In this document: positions 18,517 to 28,314 of the stretch, in pieces
How positions within the stretch are numbered: the first letter of the stretch is position 1
Layout: every line of letters starts with the position of its first letter
Assembly: GCF_029240215.1 (NCBI RefSeq)
Contig: NZ_JARBTK010000003.1
Coordinates: 248,001 to 312,000, forward strand
DNA: 64,000 nucleotides
Reading direction: 5' to 3'
Source of the DNA: Chryseobacterium sp.
Lineage (GTDB): Bacteria > Bacteroidota > Bacteroidia > Flavobacteriales > Weeksellaceae
Position numbers and translations under genes: made by a program
The notes under the pieces: generated by a model
Told to the model about the DNA's origin: nothing
Seen by the model: the letters and a program-made list of their open reading frames with translations, nothing else
The model's database searches: none

Positions 18517-19482
18517 ATGGAAGATAATTCACTAAATAATTATAACCGAGAAAAAGACAATGAGCCAAACTTAATCATTAATTTAAATGAAGAGTATAAA
18601 ATAAAAATTGAAAAAGGTAATCAGTTTTACAAATCAATTTTTAAAGATGTTTATACGGCAGCTTTAAACAATGTTGAGGGCATTGTAGATCAAGCAAATC
18701 AACAAAATGATTATGATAATTTTAATAACATTATTGCTTTTACAGGTGAGCGTGGTAAGGGTAAATCATCATCTATGATTTCGTTTAGAAATGCACTTAT
18801 AAATCATCATTTGGAAATAAATTCAGAATTTTTCAGTAATAAAAAAGAAATCGTAAGAAAGAAGTTTGCCACAATTGATATAGTAGATCCTTCATTATTT
18901 CGAGGTGGTGAAAGTCTTTTTGAAATTATTCTCGCTCAAATGTTTAATAAATTTCAGGTTGATATTAAGTGTGAAAATTCGAAAGTTTCAGATGACGATA
19001 GAAGAGCCTTAATAAAACAATTTCAGGAAGTTTTTGAAAATCTTCAAATAATAAATTCTGACCGAACAGACTTATATAAAAAAGAATCTATAGAAGCTCT
19101 AAGTAAATTAGCGACTAGTAGCACGCTAAGAAATTGTTTTAAAGATCTTGTGTCAATATATTTACAAAAATTTGAGAGACAAAAAGATTATTTGGTAATT
19201 GCTATTGACGATTTTGATTTAAATACTTCTGGAGCTTATGAAATGCTTGAAAATATTAGGCAGTTTTTGATTCAGCCTAACATAATTTTACTTATTGCAT
19301 GTAAAGTGGAGCAACTAAGAGTTGTGGTTTTAAACCATTTTTATCGAGAATTTGAACTATTACTAAAGTATGAGTCAACAGAAATCACAGAATTAGATTT
19401 AATAAATAAATCAGAGAAATATCTAGAAAAGTTGATTCCAAATGAAAAAAGATTAATACTACCAAACCCAAAAATGTTTTAG
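18517..19482 (+). CDS. rdrA: RADAR ATPase RdrA, N-terminal part (first frame)
   Basis: P-loop ATPase part of a RADAR phage-defence system. A Walker A motif GERGKGKSS spans residues 77-85 (Lys83) and a Walker B motif LVIAIDDFDLN contains Asp231-Asp232. The frame ends LILPNPKMF* at 19480-19482, where an AAA+ protein would be expected to continue into its helical C-terminal half. The second part starts 2 bp later in the -1 frame, and reading -1 at CCCAAAA (19467-19473) joins them as LPNPKNVLVMQIQYN. So this is either a programmed frameshift, a split gene with re-initiation, or a broken one. It begins 49 bp after hsdS, in strongly AT-rich DNA. RdrA in known systems is one chain of about 800-900 residues; here the two parts sum to about 795 codons. 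Confidence 0.75.
   Translation: MEDNSLNNYNREKDNEPNLIINLNEEYKIKIEKGNQFYKSIFKDVYTAALNNVEGIVDQANQQNDYDNFNNIIAFTGERGKGKSSSMISFRNALINHHLEINSEFFSNKKEIVRKKFATIDIVDPSLFRGGESLFEIILAQMFNKFQVDIKCENSKVSDDDRRALIKQFQEVFENLQIINSDRTDLYKKESIEALSKLATSSTLRNCFKDLVSIYLQKFERQKDYLVIAIDDFDLNTSGAYEMLENIRQFLIQPNIILLIACKVEQLRVVVLNHFYREFELLLKYESTEITELDLINKSEKYLEKLIPNEKRLILPNPKMF
19467..19473 (+). other. Candidate -1 frameshift site in rdrA
   Basis: In-phase heptamer C CCA AAA (form X XXY YYZ). Slipping -1 makes CCC AAA and enters the frame of the 19485-20903 gene; the zero frame meets TAG at 19480-19482, and an ATG for re-initiation lies at 19485. No obvious downstream stem-loop was identified. A one-base deletion in the A run would give the same picture. 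Confidence 0.4.
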
Positions 19483-19484
19483 TT

Positions 19485-20903
19485 ATGCAAATTCAATATA
19501 ACTCTACTATCTTAAGCAATGCGGATAATTTGCAGGATTTAGCTTTAAATCTTATCTATGATAGAACCTCACTTTTCCTAAATAAACCAGAGTTTAAGTC
19601 TAATATTTTAATTCCTGATACATTAAGAAGCTATAATGAATTAGTAAGCTGTTTTAAAGATAGAGATAGTCTTAAAAAATTTGAGAATTATCTCTATTAC
19701 AGGATCAGTTCTGAATTTGATAGTAATAAGGTAATGGTGTTAAATAAACTGAGTAACGCAAATGATGAAATGTTTTTAATTCAATTATTAAACTCTCTAA
19801 CTGATTTTGATCATACTTATGGACAATCAGAAATTACTACAGAGATATTCAATACCAAAAATCCTTATAATATATCCATAGCTGATTTAACATCTAGCTT
19901 TAATTACATCGAGGATAATTGTGGATTAAATGATTATAACAATAAAAGATTTATTGATTTTCTTAGGATATATACCGCTTTTAGAATTTCTAATTTCTCT
20001 GATATATTAAAGACAAATTTATTAAAAGGCGGATTAGTTAATGATCACTACTCAATATTTCCTAGACAGTTGAAAGATGATTTTCGAAGAGATCAAATTG
20101 TCTTTAATTATAAATCTGTTGTTGAGAGCTTTCCGGATCATGAAGTATGGTTGAACTATTTTATAATATATACAGGTTCACTAAAAGCTGATTACAGACT
20201 AGATGACGAGAATATTTACGAAAGAAAGCGATTAACACGATTATACGACAATGCTTGTTTTAGTCCACTTTTTCCAATTGTAAGCTTGTTTTGTATAAAT
20301 GAAAATATGCCTACTTCTTCTGATTTAGTTAATGAATGTATTGATTGGTGTGTAAATAATCAAAATTTAAAATCTCTTTTTTTAAATCCTTTATTTCTAA
20401 ATGAATTCAATAAAAGATTAGATAATTTCTCTAAACATAAAATGAAAGATTCACTAGGATCTTACTCTGATATTGTTTTTGATTATGTATTTGTGGGTAT
20501 TCCATTTGTTGTTAAAGATCTCAAATTGAAATATCCATTCCTAAATTTTCTTGATTCGGAAACCATTATAAATAATCCGATTTATAATATATGGTTCAAT
20601 AACAGAGAAGAATATTGTAAAATAATAGATGATGTTTATAGAAATAATTTTTTACAAACATATTCATCAGAAACTATTGCAACTGCTCAAAAAGCGCTTG
20701 AGAAATATGAAAAATATTTTGATAAAACAAATAAAAATACTTCGCAAGGAACTAAACAGGCCATGAATTTTCTCGTTAAGCTTTTTGTTAAAGATAAAGA
20801 AATTCACCAGGAATTTAAAAAATTCAGAAGCCAAATGGATAGACAATATAATAACGGCTTAAATAATATTCATAATTTATTAAATAAGATTTCCAATGGA
20901 TAA
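19485..20903 (+). CDS. rdrA: RADAR ATPase RdrA, C-terminal part (second frame)
   Basis: 472 residues if it starts at its own ATG, two bases after the stop of the preceding frame. It has no P-loop, no signal peptide and no recognised catalytic motif; it is a mainly helical protein, as expected for the C-terminal half of RdrA. The frame is open upstream of the ATG through KNVLV, which supports fusion to the first part by a -1 shift. Its end overlaps the start of the deaminase gene by 8 bp, so the RADAR genes are translationally coupled. Assignment rests on position and combined length, not on a motif of its own. Confidence 0.7.
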   Translation: MQIQYNSTILSNADNLQDLALNLIYDRTSLFLNKPEFKSNILIPDTLRSYNELVSCFKDRDSLKKFENYLYYRISSEFDSNKVMVLNKLSNANDEMFLIQLLNSLTDFDHTYGQSEITTEIFNTKNPYNISIADLTSSFNYIEDNCGLNDYNNKRFIDFLRIYTAFRISNFSDILKTNLLKGGLVNDHYSIFPRQLKDDFRRDQIVFNYKSVVESFPDHEVWLNYFIIYTGSLKADYRLDDENIYERKRLTRLYDNACFSPLFPIVSLFCINENMPTSSDLVNECIDWCVNNQNLKSLFLNPLFLNEFNKRLDNFSKHKMKDSLGSYSDIVFDYVFVGIPFVVKDLKLKYPFLNFLDSETIINNPIYNIWFNNREEYCKIIDDVYRNNFLQTYSSETIATAQKALEKYEKYFDKTNKNTSQGTKQAMNFLVKLFVKDKEIHQEFKKFRSQMDRQYNNGLNNIHNLLNKISNG

Positions 20904-23529
20904 TATTCGGAAATCTATTCGCTTGTTATTCGTTGATTATTGCCCAGATTATATTTTAAGAACAAAAAATTCTTTAAAATTTATTAATAAACTGACCTTT
21001 CTGGAAAGAGGTTTTCAAGCGTTTTCTAATTATTCTTTGGATGAAATCAGTAATGTATTTCAAAAGTTAGAAAATGATTGGTTTATAGATATTGAAAATG
21101 GTAGTAAAAACTATTTTAATATCCTAAATCATTTTAATTCAAAAATTTTAGTAGAAGAAAATCAGGAGCCTTTTGTCAATTATCATCATTTATTAAAATG
21201 GAGAGACTTATCATACTATACAGGCGAAGATTTGTTGACTACATCGTATTTTGCATACATTGATAATAGGTCAAAAAGTAACAGAAGTTTTTTTTCCTGG
21301 CGACCAACTGCTTTTTCTGATAATAAGCGTTTAAGACTTCTATTAAATAAGGGACTCGCTGATAATCACTTTCATTTAAAAGGATCGGGTCCGGTATTCG
21401 ATTTAAGCTGGCTTAACTTGATGAATAATCCAACAAAATTCGAGAATGAATTTTTGATGCTCGAAAAGGATTTAAGTCTATTGACAAAAATTTCAAATGC
21501 GTCTTTAAGTTCAACGAAAGAATTAAAAATATTAGTTTATAAAGCTGCTTATATCAGATATTTATTATTTTGTAAGATTCATAAAATTAGTTCAGTTATA
21601 AATGCAGATATATCTAAAGATAGTAATTCTGAACAGTCATATGATTTGCTATTAAAAATACGGGAGATCTCACAAAATATAAATTTATTGAAGTTTGATC
21701 TTGGACACAAATTTCAGTACAATAGTGACAGAAATCATACGATTGACTATGCTATACCAAAGAATATACACAAGAGTAATTTTGATAAATCTTACGTTTT
21801 TTATGGTGAACGTAAATTAATGTACGACTGCTTCCAATTAGTTTTTAAAAAAGACAGGGACTTTCAAGAATACAATTATCTCTTTCATTCATATTTGCTT
21901 ATTAAAGCACAGTTTCGTGCGGAACTAATTCAGGTTAACGACAAAGTTGGGTTTGCTAATTTCGCTAAGTATCAAGATAGAAAAGAATATTTTCTGCCAG
22001 ATGGTAGTATTTATCATACAGCATTTATAAATTTAGCGGTGCACGATACAAAAAAGCATATTAAAATAAATTCTTTTGAGTTACGTATTGCTCCTAAGGA
22101 CAATGTGATTAAATTGAAATTAGCTATTGATGGATATAATCATGCGCTTAGAAAAAATGCAATAAGGACATTGCTAAAAAAAACTAGAATTTACTTAAAA
22201 AATAATCGAGGAAAAGAAAGATCTTATCTAACAAAAAATAATATTTTTTATACGATACACTATATAAAAAAAAGAGATAATCAAAAATTAAATAATATTT
22301 CGAGTAGTATACTTTGCAGACATTCTCGTTTGAGAGAAGAAATTAAAAATCAATCTATTGCAGTTAGTCGATTGAGAGAAAGCACTTCTCCTTTATCTAA
22401 TCTGATTAGAGGTATTGATGCTGCATCAAGTGAGTTTGATGCAAACCCAGAAGTGTTTGCGCAAGGCTTTAGATATCTAAAGAATCATAAATTAAGAGGA
22501 CATTTGGATCATCTAAAAGATAGTCTAGATGAACCTAAAATTTATGCAACTTATCATGCAGGAGAAGATTTCTATGATTTGGTAGATGGTTTACGATCAA
22601 TTGATGAAAGTGTGAAATTTTTGAATTTGAAACAAGGAGATCGTATTGGTCACGCTCTAGCTTTAGGCTTTGGTGTTAAAGAATATTACGACTTCAAGCA
22701 AAATAAATTAATGTTACCTAAACAAATTGTATTAGATAATATTGTTTGGCTTCTGGCAAAAATACGAAAGTATGGTATTTCAATACACCGTAATGAGATT
22801 AATAGGCTTGAGAAGTTGTATGAGAATCTGTATTTTGAACTATACACATCAAATTATGATAGTACACATCCATTACGAGAAAAAAATGTCTCACATACAA
22901 CTTATTTTGATGCATGGAAATTGAGGGGAGATGACCCATATCTCTACTTTGATAATCTAGAAATAGATGTGTACAGAAAAATAAATCTTACATATTGGGA
23001 AAGATGTCGTATCAATGAGGAATATCCTAAGATAAAAAATATTAGATTAAGTATAGATGCTAAAAGAATAGTCCAGGCTTATCATTTTAATTCTAAAATC
23101 AAGATTGCTGGGAATCTAATTAAACAATTCGATGTTACTCATGCATATATGGAGTTAGTGGAAGAAGTTCAGAAAAAAATGATGCACGACATTAAGGATT
23201 TGAACATAGCAATTGAAACCAATCCCACTTCAAATTATTTAATAGGAACTTTTAAAAGATATTCAAAACATCCAATTACCAGATTTCATAATTTAGGGCT
23301 TGAATTAGATAAAGAAATTATCAAAAATTGCCCACAGTTATCAGTTTCTATAAATACAGATGATCAAGGAATTTTTTCTACATCATTAGAGAATGAATAT
23401 GCATTACTAGCAATTGCGTTAGAAAAAGAGAAAGATGATGTGGGAAATGCTAAATATAATTCATCCATGATTTACGAATATTTAGAGAGAGTAAGATTAA
23501 TGGGTTTAGGTCAGAGTTTTAATAATTGA
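20896..23529 (+). CDS. rdrB: RADAR adenosine deaminase RdrB
   Basis: 877 residues with a divergent adenosine-deaminase metal centre: LADNHFHLKGSG (zinc ligands His158 and His160), TYHAGED (His554, Glu557), DRIGHALAL (His586) and SINTDDQGIF (Asp822-Asp823). All catalytic positions of the ADA family are present, but about 400 residues are inserted between the first and second motif, as in RdrB. In RADAR, RdrA and RdrB form a large complex that converts adenosine to inosine in RNA or nucleotides on phage infection. It overlaps rdrA by 8 bp and ends 10 bp before hsdR, so the module is inserted tightly in the hsd operon. Codon use is strongly AT-rich, unlike hsdR. Confidence 0.83.
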   Translation: MDNIRKSIRLLFVDYCPDYILRTKNSLKFINKLTFLERGFQAFSNYSLDEISNVFQKLENDWFIDIENGSKNYFNILNHFNSKILVEENQEPFVNYHHLLKWRDLSYYTGEDLLTTSYFAYIDNRSKSNRSFFSWRPTAFSDNKRLRLLLNKGLADNHFHLKGSGPVFDLSWLNLMNNPTKFENEFLMLEKDLSLLTKISNASLSSTKELKILVYKAAYIRYLLFCKIHKISSVINADISKDSNSEQSYDLLLKIREISQNINLLKFDLGHKFQYNSDRNHTIDYAIPKNIHKSNFDKSYVFYGERKLMYDCFQLVFKKDRDFQEYNYLFHSYLLIKAQFRAELIQVNDKVGFANFAKYQDRKEYFLPDGSIYHTAFINLAVHDTKKHIKINSFELRIAPKDNVIKLKLAIDGYNHALRKNAIRTLLKKTRIYLKNNRGKERSYLTKNNIFYTIHYIKKRDNQKLNNISSSILCRHSRLREEIKNQSIAVSRLRESTSPLSNLIRGIDAASSEFDANPEVFAQGFRYLKNHKLRGHLDHLKDSLDEPKIYATYHAGEDFYDLVDGLRSIDESVKFLNLKQGDRIGHALALGFGVKEYYDFKQNKLMLPKQIVLDNIVWLLAKIRKYGISIHRNEINRLEKLYENLYFELYTSNYDSTHPLREKNVSHTTYFDAWKLRGDDPYLYFDNLEIDVYRKINLTYWERCRINEEYPKIKNIRLSIDAKRIVQAYHFNSKIKIAGNLIKQFDVTHAYMELVEEVQKKMMHDIKDLNIAIETNPTSNYLIGTFKRYSKHPITRFHNLGLELDKEIIKNCPQLSVSINTDDQGIFSTSLENEYALLAIALEKEKDDVGNAKYNSSMIYEYLERVRLMGLGQSFNN

Positions 23530-23539
23530 TAAATAAAGG

Positions 23540-26500
23540 ATGAAATACACCGAATCCCAATTAGAAAAATCATTCATCCATCTTCTGAAAGAGGAAGGCT
23601 ACGAGTACGTGAATGGCAAAGACGTAGTTCGGGCATCTCATCAGGAGGTTTTGATTCGGGAAGATCTGAGTGATTTTCTGCTGTCGCGTTATCCTGATTT
23701 GGAAGCGATAGAACTGGAAACCCTTATCAATGAACTGGCGTATCAACCTGCTTCCAATCTGTATGACAGCAATAAATACATTGGAAAACTCCTGGCAGAC
23801 GGTCTGATTTTTAAGAGAAACAATCCTTCTAAAAAAGATTTGCACATCCGCTACATCGATATAGATTCCGCCATTCTTTTGAAAACCAATCACTTTAAGA
23901 TTGTGAACCAGCTGGAGATTCAGGGAAAAGAACTGCGCATTCCGGATTTGATTCTGTATATCAACGGAATTCCCTTGGTGGTTTTTGAGTTTAAAACTTT
24001 GATTGAGGAGAAAATTACAATCTATGATGCTTTTAAACAGTTGACAGTTCGCTATAAAAATCATATACCAGAACTGATGAAATACAATGCATTCTGCATC
24101 ATCAGCGACGGCGTGAACAACAAAGCAGGTTCTCTGTTTGCACCTTACGGTTTCTTCTACGGTTGGCATAAAATAACAGGCGAAGAAAGGAAAGCATTGA
24201 CGGGAATTCATACCGCCACTTCCATCGTCCACGGAATGCTGAACAAGCAAAGGCTTTGTGATATTCTGCATCACTTTATTTGGTTTCCCGATACGACTAA
24301 AAGAGAAGAAAAGATCCTGTGCCGTTATCCGCAGTATTATGCTGCCAACAAACTATTTGACAGTATCCAGAAGCACCGCAAACCGGAAGGCGACGGAAAG
24401 GGCGGAACCTACTTCGGCGCGACAGGTTGTGGGAAAAGTTATACAATGCTTTATCTCTCAAGATTATTAATGCGTTCTACGCAGTTGGCAAGTCCGACCA
24501 TCATTATTATTTCCGACCGTACCGATCTGGATGACCAGCTGTCAAGGGATTTTACCAATGCCAAGGATTTTATTGGCGATGAAAATATTATCAACATAGA
24601 ATCTAGAGCCGATCTTCGCACAAGATTGCGGGGAAGGGAAAGTGGCGGCGTCTTTCTGACGACCGTTCAGAAATTTGCAGAAGACGATGAGGTGCTGAGT
24701 GAGCGAACCAATATCATCTGTATCTCCGACGAAGCCCACCGCTCGCAGGTGAATCTGGATTTGAAAGTCCGCATCGATGAAGACGGTGTGAAAAAATCCT
24801 ATGGTTTTGCCAAATACCTTCACGATTCTCTTCCGAATGCGACGTACGTAGGATTTACGGGAACGCCGATTGATAAGACTCTGGATGTGTTTGGTCCTGT
24901 GGTAGATTCCTACACCATGTTTGAATCGGTGGTGGATGAAATTACGGTTCGACTGGTGTATGAAGGACGTGCTGCAAAAGTCAATCTGAACCATTCCAAA
25001 GTGGTGGAAATTGAACAGTACTATCAAAATGCCGTTGCGGAAGGCGCTTCGGAATATCACGTGGAAGCCAGCCAAAAAGCGATTGCCAGAATGGAAGTAA
25101 TTTTGGGCGACCCTGGAAGAATTGAAGCGATTGCGCAAGATTTCATTACACATTATGAAAAACGAATCGAAGAGAAAGCGACCGTTGCCGGAAAGGTAAT
25201 GTTCGTTTGTGCCTCAAGAGAAATAGCCTACAAACTTTTTAAAGAAATCATCAGGCTAAGACCGGAATGGAATGAAAAAAGTCTTGCGGAAAACCTGAGT
25301 GAAAAGGAGCAGAAAGAAATCAAACCCATCGAGCGCATCAAAATGGTGATGACCAGAAACAAAGATGACGAAGAGAGTTTGTGGAATCTACTCGGCAATA
25401 AAGAAGACCGAAAAGAACTTGATCGGCAGTTTAAACAAATCCATTCTAATTTCAAAATAGCCATAGTGGTTGATATGTGGCTGACTGGTTTTGATGTTCC
25501 GTTTTTGGATACAATTTACATCGACAAGCCATTGCAGACGCATAACCTGATACAGACGATTTCACGTGTGAACCGAAAGTTTGAAGGCAAGGACAAGGGT
25601 CTGGTTGTCGATTACATTGGCATCAAGAAAAACCTGAATCATGCTTTGGGCTTATTCAATAACACAACTGCGGCAGACGATTTTGAAGACCTCGATAAAG
25701 CGGTGATTATCGTCCGAGATCAGTTAGATTTACTGCGACAATTTTTCTATCAATTCGATACCACTGATTATTTCAAAGGTTCGCCTGTCGAGCAGTTGCA
25801 TTGTCTTAACCGTGCCTCTGAATTGGTATTACTTACCGAAAAGTCTGAAAAGTTCTTTGTGGATGTGACGAAAAAACTGAAGGCAGCTTATAATTTAACC
25901 TGCGGTTCGGAAATCTTTAATGACAAAGAAACCGATGAGATTCATTTTTATTTTGCCATTAAATCGATTGTTGTCAAGCTGACCAAAGGTGAAGCTCCCG
26001 ACACCGCACAAATGAATGCCAAAGTGAGCAAAATGGTAGAAGATGCCATCGTTTCGGAAGGCGTGGAGGAAATCTTTAAACTCGATGACAATAAAGCCAA
26101 TGCAATAGATTTATTTAACGATAAGTTTTTAGAAAAAATCAATGCACTAGAATTGCCTAATACCAAGATTAAAATCCTTGAGCGCCTTTTAAAACAGGCC
26201 ATTTCTGATTTCAAAAAAGTCAACAAAGTAAAAGGCATTGAGTTCTCTGAAAGGCTTCAGAAAATCATCAACAGCTATAACGAACGAAGTGAAGGAAACC
26301 TGCTGGATTATGATGGTATTCAAGCGACTACTTCCGAACAGATTCTTGAACTTATTTTGAAACTTCGTACTGAAATGGCTTCGTTTGAAGATCTTGGTAT
26401 CAATTACGAAGAGAAAGCCTTCTACGATATTCTGGATATGGTTTGTAAGCAATACGGTTTTGAGTTTGACAAAGACAAAATGCTGGAGCTCGCCCGAGAA

Positions 26501-26683
26501 ATCAAGAGGATTGTAGATGATACCGCCAAGTTTCCGGATTGGAGTGACAGGGATGACATCAAAGCGCAGTTAAAGATGGAAATTATTGTGAAGCTGCACG
26601 AGTTCGGTTATCCACCAATTACGCAGGATGATGTGTATAAGAATGTGCTGGAACAGGCGGAGAATTTTAAGAGGAATAGGTAA
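23540..26683 (+). CDS. hsdR: Type I restriction enzyme, restriction/translocase subunit
   Basis: HsdR, 1047 residues, which translocates DNA with ATP and cleaves unmodified DNA as part of the HsdR2M2S complex. The N-terminal PD-(D/E)XK nuclease is seen as ELRIPDLILYINGIPLVVFEFKT (given as the region near residues 133-155: Asp, then E-F-K). The helicase has Walker A GATGCGKSY with Lys299, the DEAH box ISDEAHRS at Asp397, VGFTGTP, and motif VI-like QTISRVNR. The domain order and length are normal and no break is visible. It starts 10 bp after rdrB; the usual neighbour hsdS is about 5 kb upstream. Confidence 0.96.
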   Translation: MKYTESQLEKSFIHLLKEEGYEYVNGKDVVRASHQEVLIREDLSDFLLSRYPDLEAIELETLINELAYQPASNLYDSNKYIGKLLADGLIFKRNNPSKKDLHIRYIDIDSAILLKTNHFKIVNQLEIQGKELRIPDLILYINGIPLVVFEFKTLIEEKITIYDAFKQLTVRYKNHIPELMKYNAFCIISDGVNNKAGSLFAPYGFFYGWHKITGEERKALTGIHTATSIVHGMLNKQRLCDILHHFIWFPDTTKREEKILCRYPQYYAANKLFDSIQKHRKPEGDGKGGTYFGATGCGKSYTMLYLSRLLMRSTQLASPTIIIISDRTDLDDQLSRDFTNAKDFIGDENIINIESRADLRTRLRGRESGGVFLTTVQKFAEDDEVLSERTNIICISDEAHRSQVNLDLKVRIDEDGVKKSYGFAKYLHDSLPNATYVGFTGTPIDKTLDVFGPVVDSYTMFESVVDEITVRLVYEGRAAKVNLNHSKVVEIEQYYQNAVAEGASEYHVEASQKAIARMEVILGDPGRIEAIAQDFITHYEKRIEEKATVAGKVMFVCASREIAYKLFKEIIRLRPEWNEKSLAENLSEKEQKEIKPIERIKMVMTRNKDDEESLWNLLGNKEDRKELDRQFKQIHSNFKIAIVVDMWLTGFDVPFLDTIYIDKPLQTHNLIQTISRVNRKFEGKDKGLVVDYIGIKKNLNHALGLFNNTTAADDFEDLDKAVIIVRDQLDLLRQFFYQFDTTDYFKGSPVEQLHCLNRASELVLLTEKSEKFFVDVTKKLKAAYNLTCGSEIFNDKETDEIHFYFAIKSIVVKLTKGEAPDTAQMNAKVSKMVEDAIVSEGVEEIFKLDDNKANAIDLFNDKFLEKINALELPNTKIKILERLLKQAISDFKKVNKVKGIEFSERLQKIINSYNERSEGNLLDYDGIQATTSEQILELILKLRTEMASFEDLGINYEEKAFYDILDMVCKQYGFEFDKDKMLELAREIKRIVDDTAKFPDWSDRDDIKAQLKMEIIVKLHEFGYPPITQDDVYKNVLEQAENFKRNR

Positions 26684-26727
26684 AGGAATAAATTGAAGGA
26701 ATTTTTGAATAACTAAACTCTCATAAG

Positions 26728-27645
26728 ATGACATTTTTAGAACTGGCAGAACGCATATTAAAGGAAGAAAATAAACCCTTAACCGCCAACGAAATTTGGA
26801 ATATGGCTATAGAAAAAGGATATGATAAGCAACTTAATTCTGAAGGAAAAACTCCTTGGGCTACTTTAGGTGCTTTAATTTATGTTAATGCAAAAGATAA
26901 TCCTAAGTCAATATTCTCAAAAACAGATTCTAGACCAAAAAGGTTTTATCTAAAAACAATGGCTGATAAAGTTGATATGTATGAAAATACAATTCCTGAA
27001 GAGCCTGTTTTATCAAAGAAGAAGAAATTTGATTTTCTGGAAAAAGATCTTCATAAGCACCTTACATTTCATGCATATTATTATATGCAATGTTATACTA
27101 AAACTATAAATCATAGTGTTTCCAGCAAAAAAGAGTTTGGTGAGTGGGTTCATCCCGATATGGTAGGATGCTATTATAGAACTCAGGACTGGAAAAAAGA
27201 AGTTGGTAATTTTAGCAATGCAATTGGTATTAGATCAATTGTTTTATATTCTTTTGAAATCAAAAGAGAATTGAGTTTTGCCAACTTAAGGGAAAGTTTT
27301 TTTCAGTGTGTGTCTAATTCTTCCTGGGCAAACGAATCTTATCTTGTTGCTGCAAGAATATCTGAAGACGAAGATTTTATGAAAGAACTTGAACGCCTTT
27401 CATTATCCTTTGGAATAGGAGTTATCGAATTAAATACAGATGATCCCCATTCTTCTGAATTAATAATTCCCGCAAAACATAAAAAGGATTTAGATTTTGA
27501 AACAATAAATAAATTAGCGATGAATAGCGACTTCAAAGACTTTCTTGAAACGGTACAAATTGACTACACCAGTGGAAAAATTCATAATAAAGAATATGAT
27601 AAGGTATGTGAACTTGAAGAATTAATGAAGAATAAAACAGATTAA
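26728..27645 (+). CDS. HARE-HTH protein with PD-(D/E)XK-like C-terminal domain
   Basis: 305 residues. The N-terminus (MTFLELAERILKEENKPL, TANEIWNMAIEKGYDKQL, WATLGALIYVNAKDNP, ~1-75) is a HARE-HTH domain, a winged helix seen in ASXL/HB1 and restriction-associated proteins. The C-terminal half has HPDMVGCY near residue 145 and LYSFEIKRELSFANLRESF near 173, an Asp ... Glu-x-Lys arrangement of a restriction-endonuclease fold, then WANESYLVA. Proteins of this plan (COG2958-like) occur beside restriction systems. It starts 44 bp after hsdR, on the same strand, and is AT-rich. The nuclease activity is inferred from the motif only. Confidence 0.7.
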   Translation: MTFLELAERILKEENKPLTANEIWNMAIEKGYDKQLNSEGKTPWATLGALIYVNAKDNPKSIFSKTDSRPKRFYLKTMADKVDMYENTIPEEPVLSKKKKFDFLEKDLHKHLTFHAYYYMQCYTKTINHSVSSKKEFGEWVHPDMVGCYYRTQDWKKEVGNFSNAIGIRSIVLYSFEIKRELSFANLRESFFQCVSNSSWANESYLVAARISEDEDFMKELERLSLSFGIGVIELNTDDPHSSELIIPAKHKKDLDFETINKLAMNSDFKDFLETVQIDYTSGKIHNKEYDKVCELEELMKNKTD

Positions 27646-27666
27646 AGAGATGAAAAAAATGTTCAC

Positions 27667-27831
27667 ATGGTGTGGTGCTGCAAATATAAGGTAAAACAAA
27701 AAGTTAAACAAATTGCTCAAATGGTAATTGATAATAATCTAACTTGTTTACCAAATGGTATAGATTTGACTAAGAGAGAAATTAAAGGAGTTATAAAAGT
27801 AAGTAAGCTTTGTATAGTCAAAGCTGGCTAA
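27667..27831 (+). CDS. Possible 54-residue ORF or gene remnant
   Basis: ATG at 27667 opens MVWCCKYKVKQKVKQIAQMV and stops at 27829. I do not recognise it; it sits alone after the HARE gene in AT-rich sequence and has no clear ribosome site. It could be a remnant of a larger gene or chance. Confidence 0.25.
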   Translation: MVWCCKYKVKQKVKQIAQMVIDNNLTCLPNGIDLTKREIKGVIKVSKLCIVKAG

Positions 27832-27856
27832 GAGATTTAGAAAAATTATAAAACTA

Positions 27857-28300
<444 letters not shown>

Positions 28301-28314
28301 TTAGATTTGCCGTC

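Noticed and set aside
18517..20903. STAND or KAP NTPase defence gene unrelated to RADAR
   Set aside because: The following overlapping deaminase with HFH/HAGE/NTDD makes RdrA the better explanation, although the ATPase alone would not decide it.
22742..22924. Plus-strand ORF inside rdrB
   Set aside because: Out-of-frame shadow inside the deaminase gene.
23570..25153. Long minus-strand ORFs inside hsdR
   Set aside because: Shadow frames; hsdR is fully supported by motifs on the plus strand.
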